Source of the DNA: Betaproteobacteria bacterium
GTDB taxonomy: Bacteria > Pseudomonadota > Gammaproteobacteria > Burkholderiales > JACQAP01
Reading direction: 5' to 3'
Assembly (NCBI GenBank): GCA_016194905.1
Contig: JACQAP010000021.1
Span: 328,942-392,941, forward strand
DNA: 64,000 nt
Position 1 is the stretch's first letter; each line of letters opens with the position of its first letter. A model generated the notes under the pieces. That model made no database searches, was not told the origin of the DNA, and was given only the letters and a program-made list of their open reading frames with translations. Below, piece by piece: positions 46,265 to 54,125 of the stretch. The position numbers and the translations under genes were made by a program.

Positions 46265-46344
46265 GGGCTAGGGAAGAAAACTATCAAAGGCGGAATTCTG
46301 AAAATGCGAAGCACAGCTTACCTTACCCCTAGCCCCTAGCCCCT
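46249..46344. repeat. CTAGGGG inverted-repeat element between rnhA and dnaQ
   Basis: Left arm 46249-46273 (AGGGGCTAGGG, T, CTAGGGGCTAGGG); right arm 46326-46344 (CCCCTAGCCCCTAGCCCCT). The arms are made of tandem CTAGGGG units and are separated by about 52 bases of non-repetitive sequence. The element ends seven bases before the dnaQ start codon. Confidence 0.85.
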
Positions 46345-46351
46345 CAAGCGT

Positions 46352-47059
46352 ATGCGCCAGATCATCCTCGACACGGAAACCACTGGGCTGGATCCCGCAC
46401 TGGGGCACCGCATCATCGAAATCGCGGCGGTGGAGATCATCAATCGCCGTTTCACCGACAAGCACTACCACCAGTACATGAACCCGGAACGTGAAATCGA
46501 CGCCGGTGCGATGGAGGTACACGGCATCACGATCGAATTTCTTGCCGATAAGCCGAAATTCCGTGAAGTGGCAAAAGAAATGCTCGAATTCATCGAGGGC
46601 GCGGAACTGATCATTCACAACGCGCCGTTCGATATGGCGTTTCTCGATCACGAGCTCGGACTGCTGGAGTTGAAATCCGTAAAGCATTACTGCCCGCAAG
46701 TGACCGACACGCTGAAAATGGCCAAGGGGTTGCATCCCGGGAAACGCAATTCGCTCGACGCATTGTGCGAACGCTACCAGATCGACAATTCCGCGCGTTC
46801 GCTGCACGGTGCGCTGCTGGATGCGCGCCTGCTGGCGGAAGTCTATCTATCCATGACGCGCGGCCAGGACAGCCTGCTGATGGACATTGGCGAGGCCTCT
46901 TCGCCGGTACTCGACAGCGCGTTTTCGACCGCGGACGTGGAATTGATCGTGGTGCGCGCGACACCGGAAGAGCTTGTCGAGCATACCCGTCAGCTCGACG
47001 ACATCGACAAGGTCGCCAAGGGCGCCTGTCTCTGGAAAAAACTGGAAGCTGCGGGTTAG
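46352..47059 (+). CDS. dnaQ: DNA polymerase III epsilon subunit (3'-5' proofreading exonuclease)
   Basis: 235 residues. Exo I is ILDTETTGLDPA near residues 5-16 (Asp7, Glu9), Exo II is IIHNAPFDMAFLDHE near 88-102, Exo III epsilon form is HGALLDARLLAEVYLSM near 151-167; the C-terminal tail binds the alpha subunit. The start MRQIILDTETTG matches homologues, so it is secure, yet the bases before it (from the repeat) contain no purine-rich ribosome site. Convergent with the truncated oxygenase, overlapping its stop by four bases. Confidence 0.95.
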   Translation: MRQIILDTETTGLDPALGHRIIEIAAVEIINRRFTDKHYHQYMNPEREIDAGAMEVHGITIEFLADKPKFREVAKEMLEFIEGAELIIHNAPFDMAFLDHELGLLELKSVKHYCPQVTDTLKMAKGLHPGKRNSLDALCERYQIDNSARSLHGALLDARLLAEVYLSMTRGQDSLLMDIGEASSPVLDSAFSTADVELIVVRATPEELVEHTRQLDDIDKVAKGACLWKKLEAAG

Positions 47060-47568
47060 GCGAAGGATAGGTGGGCGGTACTGGGATCGGCTCGCTGGAG
47101 TGACCGTTCCCGCAACGGCGAAGCCAGTTCGAAGGTGACGTTGCAGGAGACCGCCACGCGCGGCCGCTGCCCACGGTAGACGTTCACGTAGTGGAGCAGC
47201 CACCCCGGAAAAACCAGCAGCCGTCCCGTTTGCGGCCGCGCGGTGAAGGTCGCGCCGAGGAGGTCGAGGCCCGGCATCGGCCGCCCCCCGTGCCGCGGAT
47301 CGACGAGCGCGAGCAACCCCGAGTCAGGATGCTCCCCTTCGTCCGCGTTCCCCGCGTCGGTGTAGTACACCGTCGACCAATGCGCATCCGCACGATCGTG
47401 CGGGATCGTACAGTCCCCGTTTCGCATCACCATCGCCCACGTGTGCACCCCGATGCGCATCGCCGGCAGTCCCTGTCCCCTTTCCTGCGCGAGACCCTCC
47501 ACCGTCTCGCGCACCCGCGTCACGATGTATTGGATGAGAGTCCGGAAACACGCCTCCGGGCGCTGGAT
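47056..47568 (-). pseudogene. 5'-truncated 2OG-Fe(II) oxygenase-like gene
   Basis: Residues in the visible frame resemble the C-terminal two thirds of putative 2OG-Fe(II) oxygenases of about 200 residues (TIGR02466-like): HWSTVYYTDAG, HPDSGLLALVDPR, and the end RLLVFPGWLLHYV with the second iron-ligand histidine, then RPRVAVSCNVTF with the co-substrate arginine. The frame is open back to the stop codon of the response regulator at 47569-47571, and the only usable start in it is GTG 47523, giving 155 residues. The N-terminal third is missing, so I read it as cut by the event that brought in the adjacent two-component genes. It could still be expressed as a short protein. Confidence 0.6.
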
Positions 47569-48003
47569 TTAGTCCAGGGGCGGCTCATTCATCAGCAGCC
47601 AAAACAAGCCGAGTTGTCGGACAGCTTCGATAAATTTTTCGTATTCCACCGGCTTGACAATGTACGCATTGACGCCCAACTGATAGCTGTCCACGATATC
47701 CTGCTGCTCCCGCGAGGAGGTGAGCACCACCACCGGGACGAGCCTTAGCGTTGGATCGGTCCTGATCTGCCGCAGTACTTCGAGGCCGTCCACCTTTGGC
47801 ATCTTCAGATCGAGCAGGATGAGGACAGGATTGCCCGGTTCCCGGTCGGCAAAAGGGCCACGGCAGTATAGGTAGTCAAGCGCCTCGGTGCCATCTCTGA
47901 CCACGTCGACTTTATTCGTAAGCCGATATGGTTGCAGGGCTTTAAGGGTGAGTTCTGCGTCGAGGGCACTGTCCTCTGCAAGGAGAACGCTTTTCGCTCT
48001 CAT
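47569..48003 (-). CDS. CheY-like response regulator (Rcp1 type)
   Basis: 144 residues, receiver domain only. Acidic pocket E10/D11, phosphoacceptor D65 in LILLDLKMPKVDG, threonine T95 in VVLTSS and lysine K117 in YIVKPVEY. Insertions around residues 47-58 are typical of the Rcp1 group that pairs with phytochrome-like kinases. There is no output domain, so it signals by protein contact or as part of a phosphorelay. It lies 14 bases after the histidine kinase gene and is almost certainly its partner. Confidence 0.94.
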   Translation of the reverse strand: MRAKSVLLAEDSALDAELTLKALQPYRLTNKVDVVRDGTEALDYLYCRGPFADREPGNPVLILLDLKMPKVDGLEVLRQIRTDPTLRLVPVVVLTSSREQQDIVDSYQLGVNAYIVKPVEYEKFIEAVRQLGLFWLLMNEPPLD

Positions 48004-48017
48004 CGCTCTTACCCCCC

Positions 48018-49187
48018 TTACGCGCGCCGCAGGGCGACGAAAAAGGACGCGCCCTGATCAAGCTTGCCCTCGGCCCAGACGCGGCCACCAAGTCGTTCGA
48101 CAATGCGCCGCACGGTTGCAAGGCCGATGCCGGTGCCTTCGAATTCGTCGTCCCGGTGCAGACGTTGGAAAACGCCGAACAGCTTGTCCTGATAGCGGGG
48201 ATCGAAGCCCGCCCCGTTGTCTTTTACCGCGACGATCACTTCATCGCCGTTGCCGGGTTGAGAATCGACCTGGATGATTGGTCGGTCACGCCCACGGGTA
48301 AACTTCGCGGCATTGGAGAGCAGGTTCGTGAAAGCCACCCGCAATAGGTCCGCGTCCCCTCGGACAGTCGGCAGACTACCTAATCGCCAATCTATGGAAT
48401 CCCCTCCGCGTGCGGGCAGGCACTCGCTGCGCGCCGCTTCGACAACGATGTTCAGATCGACGGGTTGCTCACGAATAGCAACACGGCCCGTGCGTGACAA
48501 AGCGAGCAGATCGTCAATCAACTTGCCCATTTTGGTGGCCGACTGGGTGATTGCGTCGAGATAGTGCGTCTCGGTGTCATTGAAACTCTTGGACTCTTTG
48601 AGAAGAAGCTTCGAAAAGGCATCGATGTGGCGCAGAGGCGCTCTCAGGTCGTGGGACACCGAATAGCTGAATGCCTCAAGCTCTCTGTTGACGGCTTCGA
48701 GCTGTGCAGTGCGCGCTTCCAAGGCGCTGTTATTTTCCCGCAGCGCCGTTTCCGCCTGATGACGGCGGATCACTTCATTTTGTAACTCCTGGTTTGTACG
48801 CTTGAGCCGTTCCTGACTCGGGATCGCGAGTGCCCGCGGTATCAGTGGCCACAGTAGGATGGCGGTCACGACCGACGCAACCGCAGTGAGCACCTTGACT
48901 CCCGCGTCGGCCCAGTAATTGGGTTCCCATATGTTCCAGATCGCGAAAATGTGGGTGGTACCGCAGGCCATCACAAAGACACCGAACAGCACGAAAATCC
49001 AGCTGAAGGGGAGATCCTGCCGCTTCTTGACGAAGTACCACAGCGCGACCGGAATCGTGTAATAGGACGCCGCGATGACGGAGTCAGCTATGACATAGCT
49101 CCATAGCAGCGATGGCGTCCAGAGGAAACAATGACCGTGCGGCATGAAACCGTTCCCTCCGAAATAATCAGAAAGGCTCTCTATCAT
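48018..49187 (-). CDS. Histidine kinase with ethylene-receptor-like membrane sensor domain
   Basis: 389 residues. The N-terminal 120 residues form three membrane helices that align to the plant ETR1 ethylene-binding domain. Residues known there to be needed for Cu(I)/ethylene binding are all present at constant spacing: D35, Y42, C75 and H79 (ETR1 D25, Y32, C65, H69), plus K98 (ETR1 K91). Shared blocks include YYTIPVALWYFVKK and ACGTTHIFAIW, and AGVKVLTAVASVVTAI. A coiled coil (about 125-170) leads to the HisKA box with H179 in FSYSVSHDLRAPL and an HATPase domain (LLSNAAKF, VKDNGAGFD, GTGIGLATVRRIVER). No GAF domain intervenes. ATG 49187 follows GGGAGG. Actual ligand is untested. Confidence 0.93.
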   Translation of the reverse strand: MIESLSDYFGGNGFMPHGHCFLWTPSLLWSYVIADSVIAASYYTIPVALWYFVKKRQDLPFSWIFVLFGVFVMACGTTHIFAIWNIWEPNYWADAGVKVLTAVASVVTAILLWPLIPRALAIPSQERLKRTNQELQNEVIRRHQAETALRENNSALEARTAQLEAVNRELEAFSYSVSHDLRAPLRHIDAFSKLLLKESKSFNDTETHYLDAITQSATKMGKLIDDLLALSRTGRVAIREQPVDLNIVVEAARSECLPARGGDSIDWRLGSLPTVRGDADLLRVAFTNLLSNAAKFTRGRDRPIIQVDSQPGNGDEVIVAVKDNGAGFDPRYQDKLFGVFQRLHRDDEFEGTGIGLATVRRIVERLGGRVWAEGKLDQGASFFVALRRA

Positions 49188-49304
49188 GTCTACCTCCCGC
49201 TTGATTATCAGCTCTGACGCGTAGCCGCCGTTTCAGTAACACAGAGGCTTAGAAATCCATTGCTTTTACAATGATCTGCCAGTTCTTTTGTATCCGCAAT
49301 CGCA

Positions 49305-50130
49305 TTGTCAGCTTAACTGATTGCTGATGTACTGCGTCCGTGAACCCCTGCGCGCCAAGTTATTACCGTCACCGTTTCCCGTCCGAGATCATCAGCCGCT
49401 GCGTGTGGCTCTATTTCCGCTTCACCCTGAGCTACCGCGACGTGGAGGAGATGATGCATGAGCGCGGGGTAGACGTGACGTATGAAACGGTGCGCGAGTG
49501 GTGCTTGAAGTTTGGCCACCTCTACGCCAGACGGCTGCGCTCGCGCAGCCCTCGACCCGGTGACCGTTGGCATCTGGATGAAGTTTTTCTGAAGATCAAT
49601 GGCCGGTTGCAGTATTTGTGGCGTGCGGTAGACCAGGACGGAGAGGTACTCGATATTCTGGTGCAGTCGCGCCGGAACAAGCCGGCGGCTAGGAAATTCT
49701 TTCGCAAGTTGCTCAAAGCTATGCGGTACGTGCCGCGAGTCATCATCACCGACAAACTGGGTAGTTATGCGGCGGCCAAGGCCGAAGTGTTGCCATCTGT
49801 CGAACATCGCCGGGACAAAGGGTTGAACAACCGAGCGGAGAATTCACACCAGCTCACCCGGGAGCGGGAACATCGCATGAGAGGCTTCAAATCCCCTGGG
49901 CATGCACAGAGATTCCTCTCAGTTTTCGGGGTGATTGGATCATTCTTCCGTCCCGGACGGCATTTACTGGCTGCCGTGAACTACCGCGAGATCATGCGTC
50001 GCCGCTTTACGCAATGGCGCGAAGTTATCCACCCGCGACCCGCGATCTGATCGGAAATACGGCTCATCGACGACCGGCTCGCCAATATGTCGGCATCCTC
50101 CAAGCGTATCGGTGTTAAGTTGACAGAACC
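49305..50130 (+). mobile_element. IS6-family insertion sequence
   Basis: About 0.83 kb around a single transposase gene. The right end is taken as 50130, where the complement reads GGTTCTGTCAACTTAAC; the left end near 49305 has TGTCAGCTTAAC, which matches in 11 of 12 core bases. Outer bases of the left end diverge, so the left boundary is approximate. I could not identify an 8-base target duplication. Confidence 0.7.
49340..50050 (+). CDS. IS6-family transposase
   Basis: 236 residues from GTG 49340, normal for IS6/IS26-type enzymes. N-terminal helix-turn-helix with SYRDVEEMMHERGVDVTYET; the DDE triad appears as WHLDEVFLKINGR, RVIITDKLGSYAAAK and NNRAENSHQLTREREHRMRG. The C-terminal HLLAAVNYREIMRRRFTQW is also typical. 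Apparently intact. It separates the two-component genes from the liv-type transporter, each side bordered by a truncated gene. Confidence 0.94.
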   Translation: MNPCAPSYYRHRFPSEIISRCVWLYFRFTLSYRDVEEMMHERGVDVTYETVREWCLKFGHLYARRLRSRSPRPGDRWHLDEVFLKINGRLQYLWRAVDQDGEVLDILVQSRRNKPAARKFFRKLLKAMRYVPRVIITDKLGSYAAAKAEVLPSVEHRRDKGLNNRAENSHQLTREREHRMRGFKSPGHAQRFLSVFGVIGSFFRPGRHLLAAVNYREIMRRRFTQWREVIHPRPAI

Positions 50131-50389
50131 GTTAAGAAGATTGCGGCCGGCGCCCCGGATCTCGCCAAGCAACTCAAGCCACCCTTGCACCCTAACGACT
50201 TCGGTAGTAGGGAACTGTTCACTAGATCTGCATTTCGCATCGGAGCCGAACGGCGCCAAGCGCGTTACGCTTCAACTTCGGAATGGCCAACGCGTGGCCG
50301 GCGCGGAGGTCACTTCAAGTGGCGCTCGGGGTTACACGAATCAACTCATCGAGCGACCCACGCATGGGTCCGAGAAGGTGTACTTTTAT

Positions 50390-50587
50390 TCACCGCAATA
50401 CGACCCGCATGCGCAGGCTGCCGAGATCGCGCGGGATGTGTTCTCTGCAAGAGTTCAGGCTGGGGGCCGGCGGAGTTATGTTGACTGACCCCATTTTCCA
50501 CGAGAGCACGAAGCCGGTGATCAGATCGCGCAGGCGCGTCGCCGGGGTCCCCGCGCTTGCTTGTGCGCTTGGGTTAGTTGAATTCAT
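50390..50587 (-). pseudogene. 5' remnant of a gene cut off downstream of livF
   Basis: ATG 50587 has an excellent ribosome site (GGAGGAG, seven bases upstream) and lies 28 bases after the livF stop. The first 32 residues (MNSTNPSAQASAGTPATRLR and then DLITGFVLSW) look like the start of an O-methyltransferase dimerisation segment, though that identification is weak. After codon 32 the frame enters unrelated sequence at about 50491, where CGGAGTTATGTTGACTGACC resembles the right terminal repeat of the neighbouring IS. I infer the gene was truncated there. No intact gene is seen in 50051-50615. Confidence 0.5.
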
Positions 50588-50615
50588 TTGCCTACTCCTC
50601 CGGAAGCGCCGCGCG

Positions 50616-51281
50616 CTAGGCGGCAGCGACCTCGTGGACGATCTCACCCCGCTCGATCGTGTAGGTCCGCTCTACGAACCCGACACGCTTCACGTCGGAT
50701 TCGGCCACCAGGATGGATAACCCGGTCCGCTGCACCTCGCGGATCGTCGCCGCAAGCTTCTCGCCCATCCCGGGGGACAGGCCTTCGAAGGGCTCGTCGA
50801 GCAGCAGCAGCTTGGTGGCGCTCATCAGCGCACGCGCCAGCGCGGCCATTTTCTGCTGCCCGCCGCTCAACTGCGCCGCCCGCCGACTGGCGAGAGCCGC
50901 AAGGTCGGGCATGAGTCCGTAAACGTAATCGAGGCGACCCGATGCGTTCGCAGGGCCGCCGGACCACGCCGGCAGCAGGAGATTGTCGGCGACCGTGAGT
51001 CGACCGATGAGCCGCCGGTCCTCGGGCATGTAACCGATGCCCAAGTGCGCGCGCCGGAACGCCGGGATCTGCGCGAGGTCGATGCCGTCCGCGCTGATCC
51101 GCCCCGCTAACAGCGGAAGGAGCCCCATCACGCTTCTGAGCGAGGTGGTCTTGCCCGCGCCGTTGCGGCCCACTAGCGCGACCAGACCGCCGCGCGGGAC
51201 GACGAGCGAGACGCCCCGCAGCACGTCAGCGCCTTGGATGGCCACCTTGACACCTGCAAGGTTCAACATGTCGTCAGGCAT
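50616..51281 (-). CDS. livF: Branched-chain amino acid-type ABC transporter ATPase LivF
   Basis: 221 residues, slightly short of the usual 235. Walker A LVGRNGAGKTTSLRSVMG near residues 36-53, signature QLSGGQQKMAALARALMS near 142, Walker B LLLLDEPFEGLSP. ATG 51281 is preferred and overlaps the livG stop by eight bases; ATG 51269 is possible. Last intact gene of the operon, on the minus strand. Confidence 0.94.
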   Translation of the reverse strand: MPDDMLNLAGVKVAIQGADVLRGVSLVVPRGGLVALVGRNGAGKTTSLRSVMGLLPLLAGRISADGIDLAQIPAFRRAHLGIGYMPEDRRLIGRLTVADNLLLPAWSGGPANASGRLDYVYGLMPDLAALASRRAAQLSGGQQKMAALARALMSATKLLLLDEPFEGLSPGMGEKLAATIREVQRTGLSILVAESDVKRVGFVERTYTIERGEIVHEVAAA

Positions 51282-52017
51282 GGCCCAGCACTGCTCTGCG
51301 CACTTCGGGATCGGCGAGCACGGCGGCGGGCTCGCCCTCCGCGATAACCAATCCCTGGTCGAAAACCAAAACGCGCTGGCTGTAGCGGAGCACGACATCC
51401 ATGTCGTGCTCGACGAAGATAGTTGTGATCCCGCTGCCGCCGAGCACGCCGAGAAGCGTATCCATCACCTCGAATTTGTCCTCGGTGCTGACACCAGCTG
51501 TCGGTTCATCCATGAGGAGCAGTCGCGGCCGCAACGCCACCGCCAGCGCGATGTCGAGCAGCTTCCGGCTGCCTTCGGGCAGTTCGCCGACGCGGCGCGC
51601 GGCGTGTGGATCGAGACCAAACTGCGCCAATACCTGCAGGCCTTCGTCGGCCCATCCCGCGCGCTTGAGCGGCTTCCAAACGCCGATGTGGCCGGCGCGA
51701 GCAGCGAGAGACAGCAACACCGTCTCCAGCACGGTCATGCCAAGGTAGAGCTGCGGGATCTGGAACGAGCGGGCCACACCGAGCCGGGTGATGGCGCGCG
51801 GCGGCAGCGCCGAGGTATCTCGGCCGGCGAGCAGGATACGGCCGCGTTCTGGCTTCAAGTAGCCGGTCGCGAGGTTCAGGAACGTCGTCTTGCCGGAGCC
51901 GTTGGACCCGATGATGCCAACGATCTCGCCCTGGTCCACGCGTATGTTCAAGTCTTCGGCGGCGCGGACGCTGCCGAAGAATCGGGTGAGGCCAACGGTC
52001 TCCAGCAGCGCGCTCAT
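51274..52017 (-). CDS. livG: Branched-chain amino acid-type ABC transporter ATPase LivG
   Basis: 247 residues. Walker A IIGSNGSGKTTFLNLATG near residues 36-53; Walker B LLLMDEPTAGVSTED. The signature region reads LPEGSRKLLDIALAVAL rather than the LSYGQQR of E. coli LivG, a pattern seen in some aromatic- or urea-related Liv-type systems. ATG 52017 overlaps the livM stop by four bases (ATGA). A longer in-frame ORF upstream is within livM and is not coding here. Confidence 0.94.
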   Translation of the reverse strand: MSALLETVGLTRFFGSVRAAEDLNIRVDQGEIVGIIGSNGSGKTTFLNLATGYLKPERGRILLAGRDTSALPPRAITRLGVARSFQIPQLYLGMTVLETVLLSLAARAGHIGVWKPLKRAGWADEGLQVLAQFGLDPHAARRVGELPEGSRKLLDIALAVALRPRLLLMDEPTAGVSTEDKFEVMDTLLGVLGGSGITTIFVEHDMDVVLRYSQRVLVFDQGLVIAEGEPAAVLADPEVRRAVLGHA

Positions 52018-52967
52018 CGGCCGCCCCGCCGCAGCACCAGCGCGGTCAGGCTCCACACTCCGCCTGGCAGAAAGAAGATGATCAACAGCAGGATAATTCC
52101 CAGCGTCATCTGCCAGGTGTAGGGCGACAGCTCGAACGCATAGTTGCGCACGAACTCGAACAGGACGGAGCCGACGACCGGGGCCAGTACGCTCCCGGTA
52201 CCGCCGAGCACCGCCACGAAAACGAACTCGCCCGACTGGGACCAGAACGCCAGGTCGGGCGTGATATGTCCCACGGACACGGCGATCAAACCGCCTGCCA
52301 CTGCGGCCAGGCCGCCGGCGATAACATATGACACGTAGATGGCACGCCACACCGAAACGCCCATGTATTCGACGCGCACCTCGTTGTCCTTGATCGCGCG
52401 CAGGGTGTAGCCGGTCGGGGACATGAAGAACCGATAGGTGAAGTAGACCAGCAACGCTACGAGCACAACCGTCAGCTCATACATGGCCAGGCGCAGCGAC
52501 GAGCCGCCGAGCCGGAAGCTGGCTAGCGTCGGTTCAGCAATGCCGAGGCCGTCGGTGCCGCCGGTGATGGCGTACAACTTCAGCAGCATGCCGTACAGGA
52601 CCATCGAGAAGGCAAGATTGAGCAGCGCGAAGTACACCGCGCGGTAGCGGGCGACGAGCAACCCGAGGAGCGCGCTGGTCGCAACTCCCGCCGCAAGCGC
52701 CAGAGCGAGCAACACGAGGACTTCGTGCACGCCCAGGTATTTGACGGCCATCCCGGCCGCGTAGGCGCCGACGGCGTAGTAAAGCGCATGTCCGAAAGTC
52801 AGCAGCTTGCCGCGCAACAGGAGCACGATGCCCAGGACGGCGAGCGCCTTGGCGCCCGCCACCGTGAGCAAGAACAGGATCCATCCAGACAGCAGCAGCG
52901 GCACACCCACGAGCAGGACGAGCGCGCCCAAGAGGACCAGGACCGCGGTGCGGGTGCGCACAGGCAT
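52014..52967 (-). CDS. livM: Branched-chain amino acid-type ABC transporter permease LivM
   Basis: 317 residues with about nine membrane segments. The LivM core is recognisable: GHALYYAVGAYAAGMAVKYL near residues 53-72 and the coupling-loop region YTLRAIKDNEVRVEYMGVSV near 192-211. The C-terminal FFLPGGVWSL is typical. It lies four bases after livH in the operon order livK-H-M-G-F. Confidence 0.94.
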   Translation of the reverse strand: MPVRTRTAVLVLLGALVLLVGVPLLLSGWILFLLTVAGAKALAVLGIVLLLRGKLLTFGHALYYAVGAYAAGMAVKYLGVHEVLVLLALALAAGVATSALLGLLVARYRAVYFALLNLAFSMVLYGMLLKLYAITGGTDGLGIAEPTLASFRLGGSSLRLAMYELTVVLVALLVYFTYRFFMSPTGYTLRAIKDNEVRVEYMGVSVWRAIYVSYVIAGGLAAVAGGLIAVSVGHITPDLAFWSQSGEFVFVAVLGGTGSVLAPVVGSVLFEFVRNYAFELSPYTWQMTLGIILLLIIFFLPGGVWSLTALVLRRGGR

Positions 52968-52970
52968 GCG

Positions 52971-53867
52971 TCAGATCCTGCGCACCTCGATCTCCCCGAA
53001 GAAGCCCTGGGGCCGGAACAGCAGCACCAAGGCCATGATCAGGTAGATCGCGAACAGGTCGAGCTCTGGAAAGAAGTACACCGCGGCCGAGCGGGCCAAG
53101 CCCACGACGATGGATCCGAGGGCAGCTCCGCCGATGCTCCCCAGCCCGCCGATGGCGATGACGGCGAAGGACGTGACTAACACTTCCGCGCCCACGCCGG
53201 GCGCCAGGGAAAACATCGGCGCGGTGAGCGCGCCGCCGAGTGCAGCCAGCACGGCGCCCGCGGTGAACGCCAATGTGTAGACGCGAGGCACGTTGATGCC
53301 GAGCGTCAAGCTGACCTCGCGGTCGGCGATGACCGAGGCAAGCACCTTGCCCAGCCGGGTGCGTGTGACGACAAGCCACAGCAGGCCGCCTACCGCCAGC
53401 GCAATGGCCGTGAGCAGAAACGGATACCACGCGTAGTTGATGCCACCCAGGCGGACCCGCCCCAAGTAGCTGTAAGGCATGTCAGCGAAGATCGGGTTGA
53501 CGCCCCAGGTGAGCTTGACGACGTCTTCGAGGATCAGCGAGATGGAGAAAGTCAGCAGCAGCTGCACCTCTTCGTCGCGCGAGTAGACGCGTCGCAGGAA
53601 CACACGCTCGATCACCGGCCCGACAACGAGCCCGACGACCACGGCTGCGATGAAAAGAAGTCCGTAGGCGAGCGCAGGCATGGACCCCGTCGCTGCGTAG
53701 CGGAGCACGAGGGTTGCGCCCAGGTACGCCCCCAACGCATAGAGGTTCCCATGCGCGAGATTGAGGACGCGCAGTACGCCGTAGGTGAACGTGAGCCCCG
53801 CCGAAACGAGGAACAGCCACGAGGCGTACGTGAGCCCGTCCAGTGCGACAACGAGAAGAAGACGCAC
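52971..53867 (-). CDS. livH: Branched-chain amino acid-type ABC transporter permease LivH
   Basis: 298 residues from GTG 53867. Multi-helix membrane protein with the LivH landmarks RVLNLAHGNLYALGAYLGAT near residues 33-52, GKVLASVIADREVSLTLGIN near 172-191 and IGGLGSIGGAALGSIVVGLA near 237-256. No strong ribosome site is visible. The gap of 258 bases to the binding-protein gene is filled by dispersed repeats, so livH may have its own promoter there. Confidence 0.93.
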   Translation of the reverse strand: MRLLLVVALDGLTYASWLFLVSAGLTFTYGVLRVLNLAHGNLYALGAYLGATLVLRYAATGSMPALAYGLLFIAAVVVGLVVGPVIERVFLRRVYSRDEEVQLLLTFSISLILEDVVKLTWGVNPIFADMPYSYLGRVRLGGINYAWYPFLLTAIALAVGGLLWLVVTRTRLGKVLASVIADREVSLTLGINVPRVYTLAFTAGAVLAALGGALTAPMFSLAPGVGAEVLVTSFAVIAIGGLGSIGGAALGSIVVGLARSAAVYFFPELDLFAIYLIMALVLLFRPQGFFGEIEVRRI

Positions 53868-53941
53868 TGGTGGCTTTCAGCGCATAGCGGACCCGAAGTG
53901 CGGGGCGCGCTACCCGACGGCTACCAGGATGTTGATAAACA

Positions 53942-54100
53942 CCGTTCGCGCTGAGCGTAGCGGCGTCAGCCACGGAGTCGAAGCGTCCAAGCCATTGATC
54001 GGCTGACGCCCCATGTTTCGACTCCGCTGCCTGTAGCCTGTCCCCGGATCAAGTCCGGGGCAGGCTCTGAGTAACATCGAAGGGCTCAACACGAACGGCT
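53942..54100. repeat. Dispersed inverted-repeat cluster between livH and the binding-protein gene
   Basis: Contains CCGTTCGCGCTGAGCGTAGC with GGAGTCGAAGCG (53942-53985), its inverse CATGTTTCGACTCCGC (54012 on) and GGCTCAACACGAACGG (54083-54098), and a hairpin CCCCGGA-TCAAG-TCCGGGG (54042-54060). The same words recur at 55476-55582, flanking the binding-protein gene on its other side. Confidence 0.75.
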
Positions 54101-54125
54101 TTCTTGGTGGTTTTCAACAGCCCCG

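Noticed and set aside
46249-46344. A CRISPR-like impression from the CTAGGGG and CACGGAG repeats.
   Set aside because: Units are too short, spacers are absent and no cas genes are present; they are inverted extragenic repeats.
50087-50488. A 133-codon plus-strand frame after the IS element.
   Set aside because: No recognisable motif, no ribosome site, and it runs across IS-end-like sequences.
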